This document shows, one piece after another, positions 6,769-13,853 of a stretch of 64,000 nucleotides of DNA. Numbering within the stretch: the first letter of the stretch is position 1; each line of letters begins with the position of its first letter. Below the pieces are notes generated by a model. It was not told the DNA's origin, did not search any database, and saw nothing but the letters and a program-made list of their open reading frames with translations. This DNA is from a virus. The translations under genes were made by a program, and so were the position numbers. The DNA lies in the IMG/VR virus record IMGVR_UViG_3300008259_004660, positions 1 to 64,000 of that record; one strand, written 5' to 3'.

Positions 6769-7419
6769 TTATTCGGACTCTCTACGATGATCTGGGGCAA
6801 ATCCTTTTCTTGGAGATAATTCTCTTACTATTTCATTCCATTCAACGGGGCGTCTTTTCCACTCCCAACCAACGTCAAGGCGTTTGATTGATAAATCTTC
6901 TTTGAGATTTCTATGGCAATGCCCATGTATGTTGTATGCACCCTTTCCAATTCTATTCCACGAAGCAATTGGATAATGAGTTAATACGCACATAACATCA
7001 TCAATCCATACTTCTGCGTAATGTCCAAGAAAAACAAATGGACTGCTTGGATAGTTTAAAGGATAAATTTCAATATCATCCTCTAGAAGATCAAGCTGTT
7101 TGCGGCAGTCATCATAAAGAGCTTGTACACCTGCATTATGATTGCCCCAAATAAAATATTGCTGTTTGCATGGAATATGCACAACTCGTTTTGCATATGT
7201 GGTTGTGTTATCAAACGCACCAATTACAGCATCGCCAAGATTGAACACAATATCTTCTGGTCCAATATGTTCATTCATCATCTGCCATTGATGGTCGATG
7301 GCTTCATTGATGCTGCTATAATTGCGTGGACCGAGAATAAATGGCTTGTTATGACCAAGATGTAAATCGGAAACAAACCAAATCTTTTGGTCTTTGCTGT
7401 TTAGAGATATTCGCTTCAC
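6769..7419 (-). CDS. Calcineurin-like metallophosphoesterase
   Basis: 216 aa, GTG start overlapping the upstream TGA (GTGA). Metal-binding motifs in order: 'FVSDLHLGH' (D-x-H), 'DIVFNLGDAV' (GD), 'YFIWGNHNA' (GNH), 'CVLTHYPI' (H) and 'YNIHGHCHRN' (GHxH). The short form is like phage and bacterial phosphoesterases that act on small phosphodiesters or phosphoproteins. It is in an operon with the cREC and SLOG proteins, and the macro domain gene follows on the same strand. A role in cyclic-phosphate or nucleotide-signal turnover is plausible but inferred from context. One of three metallophosphoesterases in the window. Confidence 0.83.
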   Translation of the reverse strand: MKRISLNSKDQKIWFVSDLHLGHNKPFILGPRNYSSINEAIDHQWQMMNEHIGPEDIVFNLGDAVIGAFDNTTTYAKRVVHIPCKQQYFIWGNHNAGVQALYDDCRKQLDLLEDDIEIYPLNYPSSPFVFLGHYAEVWIDDVMCVLTHYPIASWNRIGKGAYNIHGHCHRNLKEDLSIKRLDVGWEWKRRPVEWNEIVRELSPRKGFAPDHRRESE

Positions 7420-7772
7420 TTGATTGTGCTCTTGAAGCTTTCAATATAAGACTTGATATTGACCTTACCAATTACGTTCATGCTATGCACTTCATATTCT
7501 GGAAATCTTAGATTGTTATTCATGCAATATTCCACAAGCCACTTGGCACAGTCCATACCTGTCTTTTCTTTGAACACTTCAGTGATTGGATGTTTGTTTT
7601 GGTCTTCAACCGACAAGTCGTGATCAAATGTCACAAAGTGTGGTAGTCCATGCTTTGTAATATAATCACAGAACTCTTTATAGCTTCGTACCACGGTCCA
7701 AGGACCAGATGGTAGATTCACCCAAGTGACTCCGTGAGGCAGTCTTTCGTCGTCTAGAAATAAGTTATACAT
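7416..7772 (-). CDS. cREC: cyclic-phosphate-processing receiver-like domain
   Basis: 118 aa from the ATG at 7772, chosen because it sits just inside the 3' end of the upstream gene and the domain begins at once (MYNLFLDDERLP). Receiver-like fold with acidic pair 'LDDERLP' and the signature 'FVTFDHDLS', which define the cREC family rather than two-component receivers. The family has been predicted from genome context to process cyclic 2',3'-phosphate RNA ends or related nucleotides in repair and conflict systems. It fits its neighbours: phosphoesterase, SLOG and macro domain. Confidence 0.7.
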   Translation of the reverse strand: MYNLFLDDERLPHGVTWVNLPSGPWTVVRSYKEFCDYITKHGLPHFVTFDHDLSVEDQNKHPITEVFKEKTGMDCAKWLVEYCMNNNLRFPEYEVHSMNVIGKVNIKSYIESFKSTIK

Positions 7773-8118
7773 AAATAATGATAGTATCTTTTTTGTGTTT
7801 TCTGGCAAGATTAATCGCACTCATTGTGCCTTTTGATTGTCCATCCCAAAAGGCAATTACCTTATCTGTGTATTGCATGATCTGCTCGTTGCGAATTGGA
7901 CCAGCGGCTTTACCGTGCTTATTCCAATCAGCAGGAAATTCTGTATATTTTAGTTTATATTCTTCTGCTAATCTTTTAGCCAACGAATCGACTCCACTTG
8001 CTCCGCCACTTACAATTTCATATGGAGAATATGTAAGATCCCTAAAGTATTTGAAAACATATCCTTTTACTTCATCATAATCATTATAATCTCTGCCACC
8101 AACAATTGCGAGTTTCAT
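7765..8118 (-). CDS. SLOG-type (YspA/DUF2493-like) nucleotide-binding protein
   Basis: 117 aa. 'KLAIVGGRDYNDYDEV' is the N-terminal Rossmann strand, 'EIVSGGASGVDSLAKRLAEE' the central GG-x-SGVD ligand loop, and 'NEQIMQYTDKVIAFWDGQSKGT' the C-terminal block, all typical of the DUF2493/YspA branch of the DprA/SLOG superfamily. Members are thought to bind or process ADP-ribose-like or other nucleotides. It overlaps the small gene before it by an ATGA and the cREC gene after it by 8 nt, so these are one translation unit. Confidence 0.78.
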   Translation of the reverse strand: MKLAIVGGRDYNDYDEVKGYVFKYFRDLTYSPYEIVSGGASGVDSLAKRLAEEYKLKYTEFPADWNKHGKAAGPIRNEQIMQYTDKVIAFWDGQSKGTMSAINLARKHKKDTIIIYV

Positions 8119-8282
8119 ATTATTGCGTCATTATATGCATCTAGATATTTGTTAATTATCAACTTTGCAACTTTTATTCCGTTCTGATTGTTAGTTTGTT
8201 CAAAGTGAGCAAGTTTTTTTCTCCAATATTCAAGATCTTCAAGTATGTCTTCTTTAGTGTGACCTGTTTTATCTGATTCCAT
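8115..8282 (-). CDS. 55-aa helical protein, first gene of the minus-strand operon
   Basis: 55 aa, charged and probably all-helical (ESDKTGHTKEDILEDLEYWR, then KLIINKYLDAYNDAII). No known family. It starts the minus-strand unit. A promoter-like TTGATT-17-CATTAT (8320 to 8292) lies 9 nt before its ATG, and its stop overlaps the SLOG start by 4 nt. Confidence 0.6.
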   Translation of the reverse strand: MESDKTGHTKEDILEDLEYWRKKLAHFEQTNNQNGIKVAKLIINKYLDAYNDAII

Positions 8283-8358
8283 CTGTGAATAATAATGTAA
8301 GTATATTAGAAATCAATCAAAAAATATATTGCTGATAAATTCTTTAAAATATTTTTGA

Positions 8359-8386
8359 TTGACTTGAACGCGATGTTCGATAATTA
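8359..8386 (+). promoter_or_regulatory. Candidate promoter for the structured RNA and tmRNA
   Basis: TTGACT 8359-8364, 16-nt spacer, TAATTA 8381-8386. The start would be near 8393, about 25 nt before the structured RNA and 210 nt before the tmRNA. Confidence 0.5.
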
Positions 8387-8416
8387 TTGTTACTGTTCTT
8401 TGAATAATAATTTTTG

Positions 8417-8596
8417 AAACATGCAGGGTAGTTAAAAGGCCAGACTTTGGAAAAAGTTTGGTCATTCTTCAGCGACAATCCTAGTAGGCATCAACGCTAT
8501 ATGCTTGTATAAAATTGCCGAAGTCAAGAAGATAGGTCGAGTCACCCAAATGTGGTTCCGGTACCGAATGCCCTAACATCGGTCCCTGCATGTTTT
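8417..8596 (+). ncRNA. Structured RNA candidate directly upstream of the tmRNA
   Basis: A 12-bp perfect terminal stem, AAACATGCAGGG (8417-8428) with CCCTGCATGTTT (8584-8595), extendable by a G-T and a T-A pair, encloses about 155 nt. Inside are at least one long hairpin, GGCCAGACTT/AAGTTTGGTC (10 bp with G-T pairs), and a GGCA/TGCC helix near 8493-8522. The base composition is less AT-rich than flanking DNA and there is no open frame. The 3' strand of the stem ends 7 nt before the tmRNA begins. It could be an independent small RNA released during tmRNA maturation. I could not match it to a known family. Confidence 0.6.
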
Positions 8597-8602
8597 ATTT
8601 TC

Positions 8603-8996
8603 GGGCGCGTTCTTGGATTCTACTATATAGTATAGGTACAGGCCGCATGCACAGAGTCCAAAGTCTCTGTATAATACCCATTGGAAAAAATAAATGCTAA
8701 GAGAAATCTTGCAAAGGTATCTTTCCTAAGCGTTCGCAAGAATGCCGATGTTGAGATGCTAGCCGCAGCCTAATTAGTGCTGCCCGTTGTCCTTGTGACG
8801 CAGATAACAAGTCAACAACGTCAAACATCTGCTGGTCATTATAAGGCAGAGAGTCGGTAATAATGACGAGTCAATACAGAACTCTCAACTTCTGAATGGT
8901 GCTCTACCAAATTCAGTCGGATTATAAGAGATAAGCATGTATATGTTTGTGGTTATATTATACAGCACGCGGGTTCAACTCCCGCCGCGTCCACCA
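8603..8996 (+). ncRNA. ssrA: tmRNA (transfer-messenger RNA)
   Basis: 394 nt including encoded CCA. The acceptor stem is GGGCGCG/CGCGTCC with the third pair G-T (the alanine identity pair), the T arm is GCGGG-TTCAACT-CCCGC, and the 5' part has the tmRNA signature TTCTTGGATTC. A run AAAAAATAAAT precedes the resume codon GCT at 8696, as in E. coli (AAAAAATAGTC before GCA). The tag frame is 25 codons (8696-8770), begins AKRNLAKVS, ends VEMLAAA, and stops with TAA at 8771. The C-terminal LAA-type end fits ClpXP-directed degradation. tmRNAs are known in some large phages. Pseudoknot helices were not traced in full. Confidence 0.93.
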
Positions 8997-9025
8997 TATT
9001 TACAGATATATAAGAAAAAAATTTC

Positions 9026-9053
9026 TTGACGAAATGATTTTCAAATGTATAGT
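9026..9053 (+). promoter_or_regulatory. Sigma70-like promoter of the barrel gene
   Basis: TTGACG 9026-9031, 16-nt spacer, TATAGT 9048-9053 followed by TAT. It leaves an unusually long leader of about 45 nt before the ATG at 9106. Confidence 0.7.
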
Positions 9054-9105
9054 TATTCATACTTTACGAAACGTGAAGTATTAAAACAATAATATACAAA
9101 AATAT

Positions 9106-9822
9106 ATGAAGAATAAAATCCTAGTATTAATCACAGCACTTATTGCAGCAGTAGCAGTAAATGCTGCACCAGTAGCACTAAGTGCAAATGCAACATATCA
9201 CACCAAGTACTTTGACAAGGGCTTGGTTGCGTTCGAAGATGTTGCTGTTGCAGGAGCTACACTGGAAGTCTACAATTTTGTTGCAGGTGTAAATACCTTC
9301 AACACATTGAAGGACACCACAACTGGAAAGTATACTGCAAGTGCTGGCTTGTTCAAGCGCACTGATCTGTCGCTCGGCTACAAGTTCACATCGCCGTTGG
9401 CCAATCTAACATTGGGCGGTACATACAAGAACTTTGCCAAGAGCGTATCAAATCTTTCCAGCAACACTGAGCCATTTGCTCTATTGAATGGTACATTCTT
9501 TGGTACACGCGCTACGTGGGATGCACGCTATCGCAACGATCTAAAGAATCGCACCAACAACACCGAGGCAAATCTCCGCTTGCCATTTGGTTTCCAACAC
9601 CTCAAGTTGGTTCCAGCAGTTGGATACGGTTTCAACGACCTTGGTGCGGATACGATTGCTCAGTACAAAAATGCAAAGCAATATGCCGTCGTTGGCATTG
9701 GTTTGGGATATTACACAAAGTATGCCACATTGAATGTTGATTTTTCTCAACTACGTGATGGTTTGATTACCGCAGGAAACACAGTAAACAGTCTTTCTGC
9801 CGGTCTTTCTGTAAAGTTCTAA
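9106..9822 (+). CDS. Outer-membrane-type beta-barrel protein with signal peptide
   Basis: 238 aa. Signal peptide (KNKILVLITALIAAVAVNA, cleaved before APVAL), then alternating amphipathic beta strands ('DLSLGYKFTSPLANLTLGGTY', 'KLVPAVGYGF', 'YAVVGIGLGYYT') ending in the C-terminal Phe typical of outer-membrane barrels. No specific porin family recognised. A monocistronic unit with its own promoter and terminator. Codon use is richer in C/G third positions (AAG, CTG, CGC) than in neighbouring genes, suggesting high expression or recent capture from a bacterium. A phage-encoded envelope protein could alter host permeability or block superinfection. Confidence 0.7.
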   Translation: MKNKILVLITALIAAVAVNAAPVALSANATYHTKYFDKGLVAFEDVAVAGATLEVYNFVAGVNTFNTLKDTTTGKYTASAGLFKRTDLSLGYKFTSPLANLTLGGTYKNFAKSVSNLSSNTEPFALLNGTFFGTRATWDARYRNDLKNRTNNTEANLRLPFGFQHLKLVPAVGYGFNDLGADTIAQYKNAKQYAVVGIGLGYYTKYATLNVDFSQLRDGLITAGNTVNSLSAGLSVKF

Positions 9823-9844
9823 TAAACTAATAAGCTTATATCGC

Positions 9845-9880
9845 AAAAAAGAGCCTCATTAAATGTGAGGCTCTTTTTAT
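9845..9880 (+). terminator. Rho-independent terminator
   Basis: Stem GAGCCTCA/TGAGGCTC preceded by an A run and followed by TTTTTATTTTT. The next gene starts at 9885, immediately after the T tract. Confidence 0.88.
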
Positions 9881-9884
9881 TTTT

Positions 9885-10952
9885 ATGAAACTATTATATC
9901 TAGCAAGACGCCAACTTGGAGATAATTTGTTCATGGTTCCACTGTGGAAAAAATTGGCGGCTGAATATGAACTATACTATCTTGGTAGAGAAGATCTATT
10001 TCCAGTAGTAAAAAGATATAACCTTTTCAAAGAATACATCAAGGGATGTAGATATTCTGATAGAAATGATGCTTGTTTGGAAAAGGCGTCAGTGGATAGA
10101 ATAAAAGAAATTTTCTCAGATAAAAATGAAAGCTACATGGTATACGACTTGGATAAATTTTCCATATTCATGAACAATCACCCAGAACTTCAATATATCA
10201 AAAGACATCCTCGGTTACTGAATGATATGCAAGTATCGGAAAAACTTTATAGTAACAATGGGACTGTTATCATAGGCGAAACCAAAAAATCATTACTAAG
10301 ATATCAATTTTATACACTGGAAGAGTTAGAGCACAAAAGTTTTAAAACCGATATGTCTCCGCCGAAAAATTTATCAAATAACGACACGGTCATCATATAT
10401 CAAGGATCTGATGAAGAATGGAGAAAATTACCAGATGGTGTTATATTGGAGTTTGCAAAACAACTTCCTCATGCAATATACTTCATAACAAAGGCGGCGT
10501 TGGAAAAAATTAACAACCAAAATATTTCAGTCAAGTTCGTTCTGACTAAGCCATATAATGTTGAAGGGTTGCTGGAAATAATTAAAATATTTGAATCTTA
10601 TCCAAAAGTCATGATAGGACCAGATTCAGGATTGACACAACTTGCATTGTCGTATGGTATACCTCAAATATGGATGCAATCCAGAATAAGACCTGAAAAC
10701 GTGATTGATCCTATACATTTTCACCTGATACGAATATACTTCAAAAATAAATTGACTTGTTTGAAAGATTGTTCTGGGTGTGCAATTTCAAGAGAACATC
10801 CAAATGAGTTACAAAACACTCCATTTTTATTAAAGGAACCATTTTTGCATAAACAATTTCTTAAATGCCATTCTAAAGTTTTACCACCGTCATGTTTAGA
10901 TTACAGCGTAGATGAAGTAAAAGAAATCATATCAATGATAGATAGTGTTTGA
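9885..10952 (+). CDS. GT9-like (heptosyltransferase-fold) glycosyltransferase
   Basis: 355 aa, GT-B architecture. N-terminal 'LLYLARRQLGDNLFMVPLWKKLA' matches the R-x-x-x-GD acceptor-site start of ADP-heptose transferases. The C-terminal half has 'VIIYQGSDEEWRKLPDGVILEFA' and 'MIGPDSGLTQLALSYGIPQIWM', the nucleotide-sugar-binding D-S-G-x-x-x-x-A block. A Cys-rich stretch (CLKDCSGCAIS) follows near residue 290. Likely transfers a sugar from a nucleotide donor to a surface glycan or virion protein. It is separated from the main glycosyltransferase array at 18-32 kb. Confidence 0.7.
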   Translation: MKLLYLARRQLGDNLFMVPLWKKLAAEYELYYLGREDLFPVVKRYNLFKEYIKGCRYSDRNDACLEKASVDRIKEIFSDKNESYMVYDLDKFSIFMNNHPELQYIKRHPRLLNDMQVSEKLYSNNGTVIIGETKKSLLRYQFYTLEELEHKSFKTDMSPPKNLSNNDTVIIYQGSDEEWRKLPDGVILEFAKQLPHAIYFITKAALEKINNQNISVKFVLTKPYNVEGLLEIIKIFESYPKVMIGPDSGLTQLALSYGIPQIWMQSRIRPENVIDPIHFHLIRIYFKNKLTCLKDCSGCAISREHPNELQNTPFLLKEPFLHKQFLKCHSKVLPPSCLDYSVDEVKEIISMIDSV

Positions 10953-10976
10953 CAAAATATATATTTTGTGCATACT
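10949..10976 (+). promoter_or_regulatory. Promoter overlapping the stop codon of the GT9-like gene
   Basis: TTGACA 10949-10954 contains the upstream TGA stop (10950-10952). A 16-nt spacer leads to CATACT near 10971-10976. The favoured ATG at 10984 follows 7 nt later. Confidence 0.6.
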
Positions 10977-10983
10977 TGATTGC

Positions 10984-11934
10984 ATGATTTTACCACCCAA
11001 TATTGTTCCTTCCCTATGTTGTATCCATGTAGGGCTACAAGAACAAAAGATCAAGTTCAATGTAATGACGTATGCCCAATACAAGAAATTGGGTAAAAAA
11101 GAAGCAATGAAAGTTCTTGCTGATCGTTCACTTAACAACATCAAGACCATTCACGCTATTCTAAAGGAATGTGCCAAGAATAATTGGAATTATCGTATTG
11201 GTAGCAATGTATTTCCATTGATGACACACCCCGACCTAGATTTCACTGTAGATGATTTTTACAATGCAGATGAAATTTATGCTGAATTTTCCGCTGCCGC
11301 ACAAACAATCAGGCAGAACAACATTCGTTGCAGTATGCATCCTGACCAGTTTGTTGTACCTGCCAGCCCCAACCCCAAAGTGGTAGAGAATTCTATTAGA
11401 GACTTGGAACAACATGCCATGATCATGGATATGCTTGAATTGCCCCAGTCATATGAAGCTCCCATTAACATCCATATGAATTGCTACAACGATGGCAAGT
11501 TCAGCGAAGTTGTTGATAGACTTGAAACTGTTCTCAAGCGTATGTCAAAGCCAGTAACAAGCAGACTAGTTTTTGAGAACGAGGACAAGGGTAAAAGCTG
11601 GACTGTTTGTAATCTATACGAATATCTTTACAAGCGTGCTGGTATTCCGATTACTTTCGACAACCTGCATCACCAATGCAATCACAATGACACCAGCGAG
11701 CAATATGCATTTGAGCTTGCATTATCCACTTGGCCCAAAGATGTGGTTCCACTGTTCCATTTCAGCGAATCTCTTGTCGGCAATAATCCTCGTGCTCACG
11801 CGGATTTTCCTACAATGCTTCCTGCCATCTATAAGAACTACAATGGTGAACTTCATCTTGACTTTGAGTTCAAGATGAAAGAAATCGCGATTAATAAGAT
11901 TTCTCGCGAAAAGTTATTGACAATTGCTGGTTAA
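10984..11934 (+). CDS. uvsE: UV damage endonuclease (UvsE/UVDE family)
   Basis: 316 aa from the ATG at 10984. The frame could begin 39 nt earlier, but that region is occupied by the promoter. TIM-barrel UVDE motifs: 'NIKTIHAILKECAKNNWNYRIGSNVFPLMTHP', 'CSMHPDQFVVPASPN' (metal-binding His), 'INIHMNCYNDG' (His), 'LVFENEDKGKSWT' (Glu), 'FDNLHHQCNH' (Asp/His), 'PLFHFSES'. It nicks DNA 5' to UV photoproducts using Mn2+ and starts an alternative excision repair route. Full family length. It likely repairs phage DNA in sunlit habitats. Confidence 0.92.
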   Translation: MILPPNIVPSLCCIHVGLQEQKIKFNVMTYAQYKKLGKKEAMKVLADRSLNNIKTIHAILKECAKNNWNYRIGSNVFPLMTHPDLDFTVDDFYNADEIYAEFSAAAQTIRQNNIRCSMHPDQFVVPASPNPKVVENSIRDLEQHAMIMDMLELPQSYEAPINIHMNCYNDGKFSEVVDRLETVLKRMSKPVTSRLVFENEDKGKSWTVCNLYEYLYKRAGIPITFDNLHHQCNHNDTSEQYAFELALSTWPKDVVPLFHFSESLVGNNPRAHADFPTMLPAIYKNYNGELHLDFEFKMKEIAINKISREKLLTIAG

Positions 11935-11984
11935 TCCACATAATGTATTTTGTTCCAATAAACAAAAATAAACTAAAAAAACAT

Positions 11985-12200
11985 ATGACAAAGCACAATA
12001 AGACAAAGAATGGTCGCAAGATCAATACCTACGTCCGCAACGAAAAGTATTCTATTTCGTTCACTCGCCCTATCGAGGGTGTGAAGGATGAAAGAATGCA
12101 TCTAAACGTAACTGGAGTTAATCCCGTTACCAAGAAGATGAATAAGGTTCAGTTGAACGGTCGCGCTATTGCTATCTTGCGCAAGCTCCTAGCAGCGTAA
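11985..12200 (+). CDS. Small basic protein of unknown function
   Basis: 71 aa from the ATG at 11985, chosen over the earlier ATG at 11943 for its AAAAAACATATG context, seen at other starts here. Lys/Arg-rich N-terminus (TKHNKTKNGRKINTYVRNEK), then a short beta-rich section and a helix ending in LRKLLAA. Possibly nucleic-acid-binding. Followed by a terminator. Confidence 0.55.
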   Translation: MTKHNKTKNGRKINTYVRNEKYSISFTRPIEGVKDERMHLNVTGVNPVTKKMNKVQLNGRAIAILRKLLAA

Positions 12201-12224
12201 AAAGTTGAAAAGGTTATAAAGTCA

Positions 12225-12254
12225 AACCCACGGCATAAACCCCGTGGGTTTTTT
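12225..12254 (+). terminator. Rho-independent terminator
   Basis: Stem AACCCACGG/CCGTGGGTT with a short loop, followed by TTTTTTATT. The next promoter begins 6 nt later. Confidence 0.9.
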
Positions 12255-12259
12255 ATTGG

Positions 12260-12288
12260 TTGACATTTTGGACTTCATCATCCATAGT
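12260..12288 (+). promoter_or_regulatory. Sigma70-like promoter of the RNA ligase gene
   Basis: TTGACA 12260-12265, 17-nt spacer, CATAGT 12283-12288 followed by TAT. The ATG at 12299 is 10 nt after the -10. Confidence 0.75.
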
Positions 12289-12298
12289 TATATTTCTT

Positions 12299-13414
12299 AT
12301 GAAAATTGATTTAGAGTCCATTGACAAAGAATCATTTATGGTTCATCAACATAAAATAGGAGAACACGAAGTAACACTTGTTCAACCTATCCACATTGGA
12401 GCGACTTGGAACAGGGGTAATCTTATATTTCGTTCCTCTGTTTGGGATAAAGAAGGCAATCCCGTATCTCTTTCTTTCAAGAAGTTTTTCAATTGGGATG
12501 AAAAGCCTGATATCGATCCTGCACCAGAAACTTTAGAAGGCGCAAAGCTTTTAGAAAAACTGGACGGATCTACTCTAATTATCTCTCGCTACAAGGGTAT
12601 TACAGTTATGCGTACACGTGGAACTGTAGATGCATATCAGCAAGCAAACGCCGACGAGCTTACATTTTTGCGTGAAAAGTATGATAAGTTTTTTGAATTT
12701 ATAGAAGCACAAGAAAACACTTCTGTTTCTTACATCTTTGAATGGTTATCACCATCTAACCGTATTGTATTGGACTACGGAAACGACCCAGATATGGTTT
12801 TAATCGGCGTGATATTTCACAACGATTATTCTATGATGTCACAAGATGGACTAAGCACTGTTGCATCACAGCTTCAGCTTCGTCGTCCAAAGCTTTATTC
12901 ATATGACTCTATTGAGGAGATGAAGACTAGCGTGGAAGCATTACGTGATCAAGAAGGTCTTTGTGTATATTACAAGGAAGAGCAGTGCATTCGTAAAGTA
13001 AAGAGCGCACACTATTTGTATCTTCATAGAGCAAAGAGTGAAATTTCTAGCATAGACAAAGTTATTGATGTGTATATTGATTGGTTCATGGAGCGTCATA
13101 AAATTTCGCCTGAAGCAACTGGATATCCTGATTTCTTCAAGTATCTTACTGAAAAGTTTGATTACGAAATCGCAACAATGGCGCAAGGTCACGCATCTCG
13201 TATCTGTGATGCTATGAAGGAAGTGAAAAAGATAATGGATGCTTTGGTTCTTTTTTCGTTCCGTCGTATCAATATTCCTCGTAAGCAAGCAGCAGCAGAA
13301 ATATTACAAGCGTATGGCAGCACAGGCAGAGCAGCTATTGTATTCAAGATGCTTGACGCGAAGTACATTGGTGCCGATGACTACAAGAAACTGCTATACC
13401 AAGTCCTCAAATGA
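12299..13414 (+). CDS. rnlA: T4 Rnl1-type RNA ligase
   Basis: 371 aa from the ATG at 12299; an earlier in-frame ATG lies inside the promoter. The nucleotidyltransferase motif I is 'LLEKLDGSTLI', with the AMP-accepting Lys at about residue 87. Motif III-like 'SYIFEWLSP', motif IV-like 'QEGLCVYY' and motif V 'RKVKSAHYLYLH' follow, all close to T4 RNA ligase 1. The C-terminal helical domain (about 240-371) is also Rnl1-like. In T4 this enzyme reseals tRNAs cut by host anticodon nucleases. It fits with the tRNA genes and with the macro/cREC/phosphoesterase genes at 5.6-8.3 kb. Confidence 0.88.
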   Translation: MKIDLESIDKESFMVHQHKIGEHEVTLVQPIHIGATWNRGNLIFRSSVWDKEGNPVSLSFKKFFNWDEKPDIDPAPETLEGAKLLEKLDGSTLIISRYKGITVMRTRGTVDAYQQANADELTFLREKYDKFFEFIEAQENTSVSYIFEWLSPSNRIVLDYGNDPDMVLIGVIFHNDYSMMSQDGLSTVASQLQLRRPKLYSYDSIEEMKTSVEALRDQEGLCVYYKEEQCIRKVKSAHYLYLHRAKSEISSIDKVIDVYIDWFMERHKISPEATGYPDFFKYLTEKFDYEIATMAQGHASRICDAMKEVKKIMDALVLFSFRRINIPRKQAAAEILQAYGSTGRAAIVFKMLDAKYIGADDYKKLLYQVLK

Positions 13415-13571
13415 TCATCATAGGCGTTCGTGCGAGAGTAAGATGGGATATGAAACTCGCACGGATGCGCTACGTGATGCTAAAAGAATATTTATGGAGT
13501 ATAGATCCGAGAAGACGCCATACAAATGCAATCATTGTGGGTATTGGCATTTAGCGACAAAAGAAGATTGA
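13377..13571 (+). CDS. Small zinc-ribbon protein
   Basis: 64 aa from the ATG at 13377, overlapping the RNA ligase 3' end by 38 nt. This start keeps the first Cys. Pattern C-x-S-K-x(2)-Y-x-T-x(2)-D-A and then 'YKCNHCGYWHLA' is a widespread small phage/bacterial treble-clef-like family that binds zinc through paired Cys and a C-terminal His. Function unknown, perhaps RNA- or DNA-binding. A shorter start at 13443 is possible but would lose the first Cys. The stop sits in a TTGACA sequence. Confidence 0.65.
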   Translation: MTTRNCYTKSSNDHHRRSCESKMGYETRTDALRDAKRIFMEYRSEKTPYKCNHCGYWHLATKED

Positions 13572-13602
13572 CATCTTTGATGCCATATAACAATATTTAT
13601 AC

Positions 13603-13800
13603 ATGATGGCAAAAACAACATATAAATTGGTCGAGAAAGCAGCAAAGCGGTTGGTAATTGGAGATAGAGTACCAAGTGCTTCTGGAAGAATACTTGTAGT
13701 GAGCCTAGTAGTTCAAAAAGCAAATAGAACCATTGTATTGTTTGATGGTGATATGGAGATTGATTTTGACCCATATTTTCAGATCAAAGTAATTGGATAA
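13603..13800 (+). CDS. Small protein of unknown function
   Basis: 65 aa. A basic N-terminus and a small beta-barrel-like body (RLVIGDRVPSASGRILVVSL, TIVLFDGDMEIDFD). ATATTTAT lies 2 nt before the ATG. No family recognised. Confidence 0.55.
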   Translation: MMAKTTYKLVEKAAKRLVIGDRVPSASGRILVVSLVVQKANRTIVLFDGDMEIDFDPYFQIKVIG

Positions 13801-13807
13801 ATAAGTC

Positions 13808-13836
13808 TTGACTTTTTATAGATTAAAAGTCATAGT
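13808..13836 (+). promoter_or_regulatory. Sigma70-like promoter of the HNH gene
   Basis: TTGACT 13808-13813, 17-nt spacer, CATAGT 13831-13836 followed by TAT. The ATG at 13854 is 17 nt later and has AAAGG before it. Confidence 0.75.
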
Positions 13837-13853
13837 TATACCATATAAAGGAT

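Noticed and set aside
8417-8596. Group I intron in the tmRNA leader
   Set aside because: No P/Q/R/S core sequences recognised and it lies outside the mature tmRNA rather than splitting it.
10945-10983. Extended N-terminus (13 codons) of the UvsE-type protein
   Set aside because: This stretch is taken up by a good promoter whose transcript would begin near the ATG at 10984.
13239-13571. 110-codon version of the small zinc-ribbon gene
   Set aside because: Its first 46 codons lie within the RNA ligase gene in another frame and show no domain; the ATG at 13377 keeps the whole Cys/His motif.
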